Shown: positions 60,408-64,000 of the stretch, piece by piece
Numbering within the stretch: position 1 is the stretch's first letter
Layout: each line of letters starts with the position of its first letter
Origin: an uncultured Sphingomonadaceae bacterium
Lineage (GTDB): Bacteria > Pseudomonadota > Alphaproteobacteria > Sphingomonadales > Sphingomonadaceae
Length of the DNA stretch: 64,000 bases
Direction: 5' to 3'
NCBI GenBank assembly: GCA_947493955.1
Contig: CANLSQ010000002.1
Coordinates: 730,389-794,388, forward strand
Position numbers and translations under genes: made by a program
Notes under the pieces: model-generated
Databases searched by the model: none
What the model was told of the DNA's origin: nothing
Seen by the model: the letters and a program-made list of their open reading frames with translations, nothing else

Positions 60408-63155
60408 ATGTCCGACTTCTCCCAGTCTCCTGTTATTGCCGTACTCGGCCCCACCAATACCGGTAAAACCCATTTGGCGGTCGAGCGGATGTGCGCGCAT
60501 TCCAGCGGTATGATCGGATTTCCGCTGCGATTGCTCGCGCGCGAAGTCTATGACCGGGTGGTGGCGCTGAAAGGGGCCAATCGGGTTGCTTTAGTGACAG
60601 GGGAAGAGAAAATTGTTCCGCCGGATGCGCGCTGGTTCCTATGTACCGCGGAAGCAATGCCGATTGACCGGGATTTCAGCTTTGTCGCCATTGATGAGGC
60701 GCAGCTTGGCATAAACCCGGAACGGGGGCATATTTTCACCGACCGGATGCTGAACATACGCGGCCGGGATGAAACGATGATCCTGGGGTCGGACAGCCTT
60801 CGTCCCATAGTGGAAAAGTTGATACCGGATGCTGAGATTATCTCCCGTCCACGCTTTTCGACACTAAGCTATGCCGGGCCAAGAAAACTGTCGCGATTAC
60901 CGCGGCGTTCGGCGATTGTCGCGTTTTCCGTCGAGGATGTTTATGCGATTGCAGAAATGCTGCGCCGACAACATGGTGGCGCTGCCATAGTGATGGGATC
61001 ACTGTCGCCGCAAACCCGCAATGCGCAGGTTAAAATGTATCAGGATGGCGAAGTCGATTATCTGGTCGCCACCGATGCCATTGGAATGGGTTTAAACCTG
61101 GATGTTTCTCACGTGGCTTTTGCGGCTCTCAAGAAATTTGATGGTCGCCGACGTCGCCGCCTGACGCTTGCGGAAATCGGACAGATTGCCGGCCGCGCCG
61201 GCCGTCACCAAAAAGACGGAAGTTTTGGCGTACTTTCAGGACTGGCCTCTTCCGATGAGCTGGAGCCTGAGGAGATCCAGCGGCTGGAGGATCATGATTT
61301 TCCGCGATTGGAATGGCTGTATTGGCGTAATGCAGATCCGGATGTAACCAGCGTCACCAGTCTCATTCAATCTCTGGAAGACAAGCCAAAGGATCGGTTG
61401 TTGCAAGCTGCACCGGAAGCGATCGATTTGGCGGTATTGAAACGGCTTGCAAAAGATCCCGCTGTTAGTCGCTTGGCTATCGGCCGCGCCGAAGTGCGTT
61501 TGCTCTGGGAAGCGGCTTGCATTCCCGATTTCCGCAAAGTCGGTGCGGATCATCAAGCGCGATTTGTCGCTTCGCTCTGGCCCTATCTTGTGCAGGGCAA
61601 TGGCCGCATCCCCCATGCGCGGATGGCACAGGAAATTGCCCGGCTGGAAAATGTTCAGGGCGATATTTCGACTCTTGCCGCGCGCATATCTGCCGCTAGG
61701 AGCTGGAGCTATATTGCGCAAAAATCGCACTGGGTGGAGCAGGCAGAAGTGATGGTAGAGCGCACCCGCTTGCTGGAACGGCGGCTCAGCGATGCCATGC
61801 ATAGTCAGTTGACCCAGAGATTTGTCGACAAACGCACGCGTGTTCTTATGCGAGGCCTTTTGAAAGGCGCCTTGCCGCAGGACGTTGCATTGGAAACAGA
61901 CGGTGCTGTATTGGTGGACGGACTTGAAATTGGAACGCTGAAAGGCTTTCAATTTATCGTGCCTTCGGATAGCCGGAGGGAAGACCGCAAGATGCTGCTT
62001 GCCGCAGCGGAAAGATATTTGGGACCGATTATGACCGATAAAGCTGACGCGCTGGCAAAAGCACCTGATAGCGAACTGGCTCTGGCTGCGGATGAAGCCG
62101 GTCAGCCGGTGGTCTATTGGCAAGAGGCGAAGCTGGCGGTGCTCGCCAAGGGAAAAGACTTGCTGCATCCCGAAATCAAATTTGATCGCGCGCTGAAAGA
62201 CATTTCACCCGAAAACAGCAAAAAGGCCGAAGAACGGATCAAGCAATGGGTCGAAACGATGAAGGCGAAGCACCTGGAAGGGCTCGTCAAAATTGATGGG
62301 CTGGCCAATGATGCGACCACACCGGCTTCGGTTCGTGCGCTGTTTGCCCAGATCGTCGAAGCGGGCGGGATTATCATGCGCCGACAGATTGATCAGGCAG
62401 TTCGGGCGCTAGATAACGATATGCGCGGGGTCGCCCGGCGCGGCGGGCTAGTTTTCGGTGCACTGGATATTTTTCACCACGCGCTGATGAAGCCTGGTGC
62501 CGTGCTCTGGCGCAACGCGCTTTTCGCGGCGCTGGACGAGCAACCGATGATTGCGCTTCCCGGCGACAATGCGGTCCACCTGAAGGACTGGAAATTTGCT
62601 GCTCCTGATCATGCCAGCCGATTGGGCTTTCGCAAGATTGGCAACGAATATGTCCGGGTCGATATGGCGGAACGCCTGGTCAAACAGGCGCATGAGGCGC
62701 GGCAGCAGGGGCCTATTTTTGCGGTGGACCCTGCACTGGCGACGTCTCTGGGACTATCGAGCGAAGTGCATGAAGCGCTGCTTGAAATGGCCGGTTTTGC
62801 AAAAACGGATGACCATCCGCCAGCCGCCGAACCAGACAAAGCTGAAGCGGCTGAACCTGATGCAAAAGAGGCGGAGAAACCTGAAGCGATCGCTTCAACT
62901 GAAACGGCAGAATCTGCCGAAGTTGAATCGGCCGATGAGATATCTCAATCCGAGACACCGAAGATATATTGGTGCTGGAAAGGTATGGGCAAGGCCCGAT
63001 CAAATAATCACCGCAAACATCAAGGAAAGAAAACCGCACATCGCAAGAAATCAGGCAAATCGGGTTCCCAGTCCCGGAAGGCGGAGCCGGTATTGGCTTC
63101 TGCCGGCGGTGCCTTTGCCGAACTGGCTGCTCTTAAGGAAGCGATGAAAAAATAG
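60408..63155 (+). CDS. SUV3-like superfamily 2 RNA helicase
   Basis: A 915-residue helicase. Walker A is GPTNTGKT (14-21), motif II AIDEAQLG (DEAQ 96-99), motif V ATDAIGMGLN (221-230), motif VI QIAGRAGR (259-266); this arrangement resembles the mitochondrial SUV3 helicase and its alphaproteobacterial ancestors. SUV3 works with an RNase in mRNA decay, but no RNase is near here. After about residue 800 comes an acidic Ala/Glu/Pro section, then WCWKGMGKAR and a Lys/His-rich tail. It is followed nine bases later by an S4 protein. Confidence 0.88.
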   Translation: MSDFSQSPVIAVLGPTNTGKTHLAVERMCAHSSGMIGFPLRLLAREVYDRVVALKGANRVALVTGEEKIVPPDARWFLCTAEAMPIDRDFSFVAIDEAQLGINPERGHIFTDRMLNIRGRDETMILGSDSLRPIVEKLIPDAEIISRPRFSTLSYAGPRKLSRLPRRSAIVAFSVEDVYAIAEMLRRQHGGAAIVMGSLSPQTRNAQVKMYQDGEVDYLVATDAIGMGLNLDVSHVAFAALKKFDGRRRRRLTLAEIGQIAGRAGRHQKDGSFGVLSGLASSDELEPEEIQRLEDHDFPRLEWLYWRNADPDVTSVTSLIQSLEDKPKDRLLQAAPEAIDLAVLKRLAKDPAVSRLAIGRAEVRLLWEAACIPDFRKVGADHQARFVASLWPYLVQGNGRIPHARMAQEIARLENVQGDISTLAARISAARSWSYIAQKSHWVEQAEVMVERTRLLERRLSDAMHSQLTQRFVDKRTRVLMRGLLKGALPQDVALETDGAVLVDGLEIGTLKGFQFIVPSDSRREDRKMLLAAAERYLGPIMTDKADALAKAPDSELALAADEAGQPVVYWQEAKLAVLAKGKDLLHPEIKFDRALKDISPENSKKAEERIKQWVETMKAKHLEGLVKIDGLANDATTPASVRALFAQIVEAGGIIMRRQIDQAVRALDNDMRGVARRGGLVFGALDIFHHALMKPGAVLWRNALFAALDEQPMIALPGDNAVHLKDWKFAAPDHASRLGFRKIGNEYVRVDMAERLVKQAHEARQQGPIFAVDPALATSLGLSSEVHEALLEMAGFAKTDDHPPAAEPDKAEAAEPDAKEAEKPEAIASTETAESAEVESADEISQSETPKIYWCWKGMGKARSNNHRKHQGKKTAHRKKSGKSGSQSRKAEPVLASAGGAFAELAALKEAMKK

Positions 63156-63164
63156 GATGCAGAT

Positions 63165-63467
63165 TTGAGCGGTAAAAAAATTCGTGAACCGAGCCATGAT
63201 CCATCGGCCCTCAGGATCGATAAGCTGCTCTGGTTTCTTCGTTTCGCACGCAACCGCACGATGGCTAAAAAACTGGCCAACAAGGGCCATGTCCGCCTCA
63301 ACGGGCGCCGGGTGGATAGGGCACATATGATGGTCCGGCAGGGAGATATTTTAACGATTCCGCAAGGGCGCGAGGTGCATGTTATCCGTATATCCGCGCT
63401 TCCCCTGCGGCGAGGCAGCGCTCCCGATGCGCAAAGCTGTTTTGAAAGGTTGCGCACTGGCGAATGA
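63165..63467 (+). CDS. S4-domain RNA-binding protein (Hsp15-like)
   Basis: A 100-residue protein with an S4 domain: LRIDKLLWFLRFARNRTMAKKLANKGHVRLNGRRV is the HslR-like RNA-binding motif, used by Hsp15 to rescue stalled 50S subunits. TTG 63165 has AGGA eight bases before it; no ATG is available. It sits directly after the helicase gene, suggesting an RNA-related role for both. Confidence 0.9.
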   Translation: MSGKKIREPSHDPSALRIDKLLWFLRFARNRTMAKKLANKGHVRLNGRRVDRAHMMVRQGDILTIPQGREVHVIRISALPLRRGSAPDAQSCFERLRTGE

Positions 63468-63567
63468 ATTAGGACCGAAAACCAACTGTTGACGTTCCTA
63501 AATTTGCGCAATAGCAGAGACTTGATGGCCGAAAAATCCCGGTCTGTATGATGGAGTAGACGACCCG

Positions 63568-63906
63568 ATGACTTATGTTGTTACCGACGCATGTATCAAA
63601 TGCAAATATATGGACTGCGTTGAAGTCTGCCCTGTGGATTGTTTCTATGAGGGCGAGAATATGCTCGTCATCAACCCTAGCGAATGTATTGACTGCGGCG
63701 TTTGTGAACCAGAATGTCCTGCCGAGGCTATTTTGCCTGATACAGAGGATGGCCTGGAAAAATGGCTGGAAGTGAACACAAAATATTCGGAAAGCTGGCC
63801 CAACATCACAGTCGCCCGGGACGCGCCGGCTGATGCAGACGATTTTAAAGGCGTTGAAGGCAAGTTTGAGGCCCATTTCTCAGAAAAGCCTGGCGAAGGC
63901 GATTAA
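63568..63906 (+). CDS. fdxA: 7Fe ferredoxin FdxA
   Basis: A 112-residue ferredoxin. Cys at 9, 12, 17, 21, 25 and 40, 43, 46, 50 ([20 protein letters not shown]) match the 3Fe-4S plus 4Fe-4S pattern of Azotobacter FdI. A TTGACG hexamer lies at 63488-63493. The C-terminal part is the usual extension. Its role is electron transfer, often linked to redox stress. Confidence 0.95.
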   Translation: MTYVVTDACIKCKYMDCVEVCPVDCFYEGENMLVINPSECIDCGVCEPECPAEAILPDTEDGLEKWLEVNTKYSESWPNITVARDAPADADDFKGVEGKFEAHFSEKPGEGD

Positions 63907-63922
63907 GAGAGTTTTTAACTAA

Positions 63923-63970
63923 CCTCAGGCGCCGGGCGGAGTCTTTTTTGATTCCCTCAAGCGCCGGGCG
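63923..63970. repeat. Near-identical 16-bp direct repeat after fdxA
   Basis: CCTCAGGCGCCGGGCG at 63923 and CCTCAAGCGCCGGGCG at 63955 (one mismatch, 32-bp period). A run of six T lies at 63943-63948 between them, so the first copy may contribute to fdxA termination. Confidence 0.6.
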
Positions 63971-64000
63971 CGGGCATCCACCCGCTTGGCTTTCCTCGCA
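63925..64000 (-). CDS. Possible 3' end of a minus-strand gene (partial)
   Basis: Read on the minus strand, a frame open from the window edge encodes a basic Arg/Lys/Ala-rich end (ARKAKRVDARARRLRESKK) and stops at 63925. Length is too short to name a product, and the frame could be chance. Confidence 0.3.
   Translation of the reverse strand, partial: ARKAKRVDARARRLRESKKTPPGA

Noticed and set aside
1..64000. CRISPR array, prophage, transposon or toxin-antitoxin system
   Set aside because: I looked for regularly spaced identical repeats, transposase or integrase motifs, terminal inverted repeats and small toxin-antitoxin pairs and saw none.

Overview
The window looks like chromosomal DNA of an alphaproteobacterium, most likely a marine-type member of the Sphingomonadales (Sphingopyxis/Sphingorhabdus-like). 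This is inferred from protein character: an archaeal-type class I lysyl-tRNA synthetase, a ThiS-ThiG fusion, an UrcA-family secreted protein, ribosomal protein L21 with a Lys/Ala/Pro tail, an AlaC-type aminotransferase, a SUV3-like helicase, and TTAA-N7-TTAAC (CtrA-type) boxes. I see no phage, transposase, integrase, CRISPR array or rRNA. One tRNA, Leu(GAG), is present. Genes are tightly packed on both strands.

Layout. 1-4.2 kb: an acyl-CoA/aldehyde catabolic cluster (aldehyde dehydrogenase 3' end, thiolase, SDR, crotonase, TetR). 4.3-8.4 kb: DUF3667 membrane protein, Tat-exported PhoD-type phosphatase, alaC. 8.4-12.6 kb: envelope and division genes on the minus strand (plsC-like, YdcF, ftsX, ftsE) facing a zinc-ribbon membrane protein. 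12.8-16.9 kb: tRNA-Leu, a SixA-like phosphatase overlapping a DinG/XPD-like helicase, NnrU. 16.9-19.5 kb: translationally coupled lysK, DUF3291 and a one-domain asparaginase. 19.5-25.6 kb: a TetR with palindromic operators between YeeE and GST-cupin genes, then a desaturase, an SDR and argE. 25.7-30.3 kb: small GAF-like and unknown genes, a Tat-exported Acg-like nitroreductase with MarR, LysR, isochorismatase-like hydrolase. 30.3-35.8 kb: DUF885 peptidase-like protein, prolyl-4-hydroxylase-like enzyme, secreted amidohydrolase, and an Arg-rich RcnB-like protein with eight DxNxDG repeats. 35.9-39.3 kb: accC, accB, aroQ and divergent thiS-thiG. 39.4-42.4 kb: urcA and a LytS/LytTR two-component system sharing a repeated DNA motif. 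42.4-48.1 kb: several unknown or secreted proteins, a PF10118 metalloprotein with a divergent TetR, a FleQ-like sigma-54 activator, a VOC protein. 48.2-53.6 kb: lnt, metK, trmB, a second PF10118 protein, a GNAT. 53.7-58.1 kb: rplU-rpmA with a leader hairpin and terminator, a lipoprotein, and hemB with two GNATs and a gamma-carbonic anhydrase. 58.2-64 kb: a lipoprotein, an M23 endopeptidase, SUV3-like helicase, S4 protein and FdxA.

Most of the window is housekeeping. The most unusual signals are: the 21-bp-spaced GGTCGAA repeats upstream of the histidine-kinase gene and urcA, with a third copy before the DUF885 gene, which suggest a small LytTR regulon; the two-level EF-hand-like repeat protein; the one-domain asparaginase that keeps all catalytic residues inside a lysyl-tRNA synthetase operon; the ThiS-ThiG fusion with an internal tri-glycine; and the rplU leader hairpin. 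I found no classical defence or mobile system. All family assignments come from reading the sequence, not from searches.
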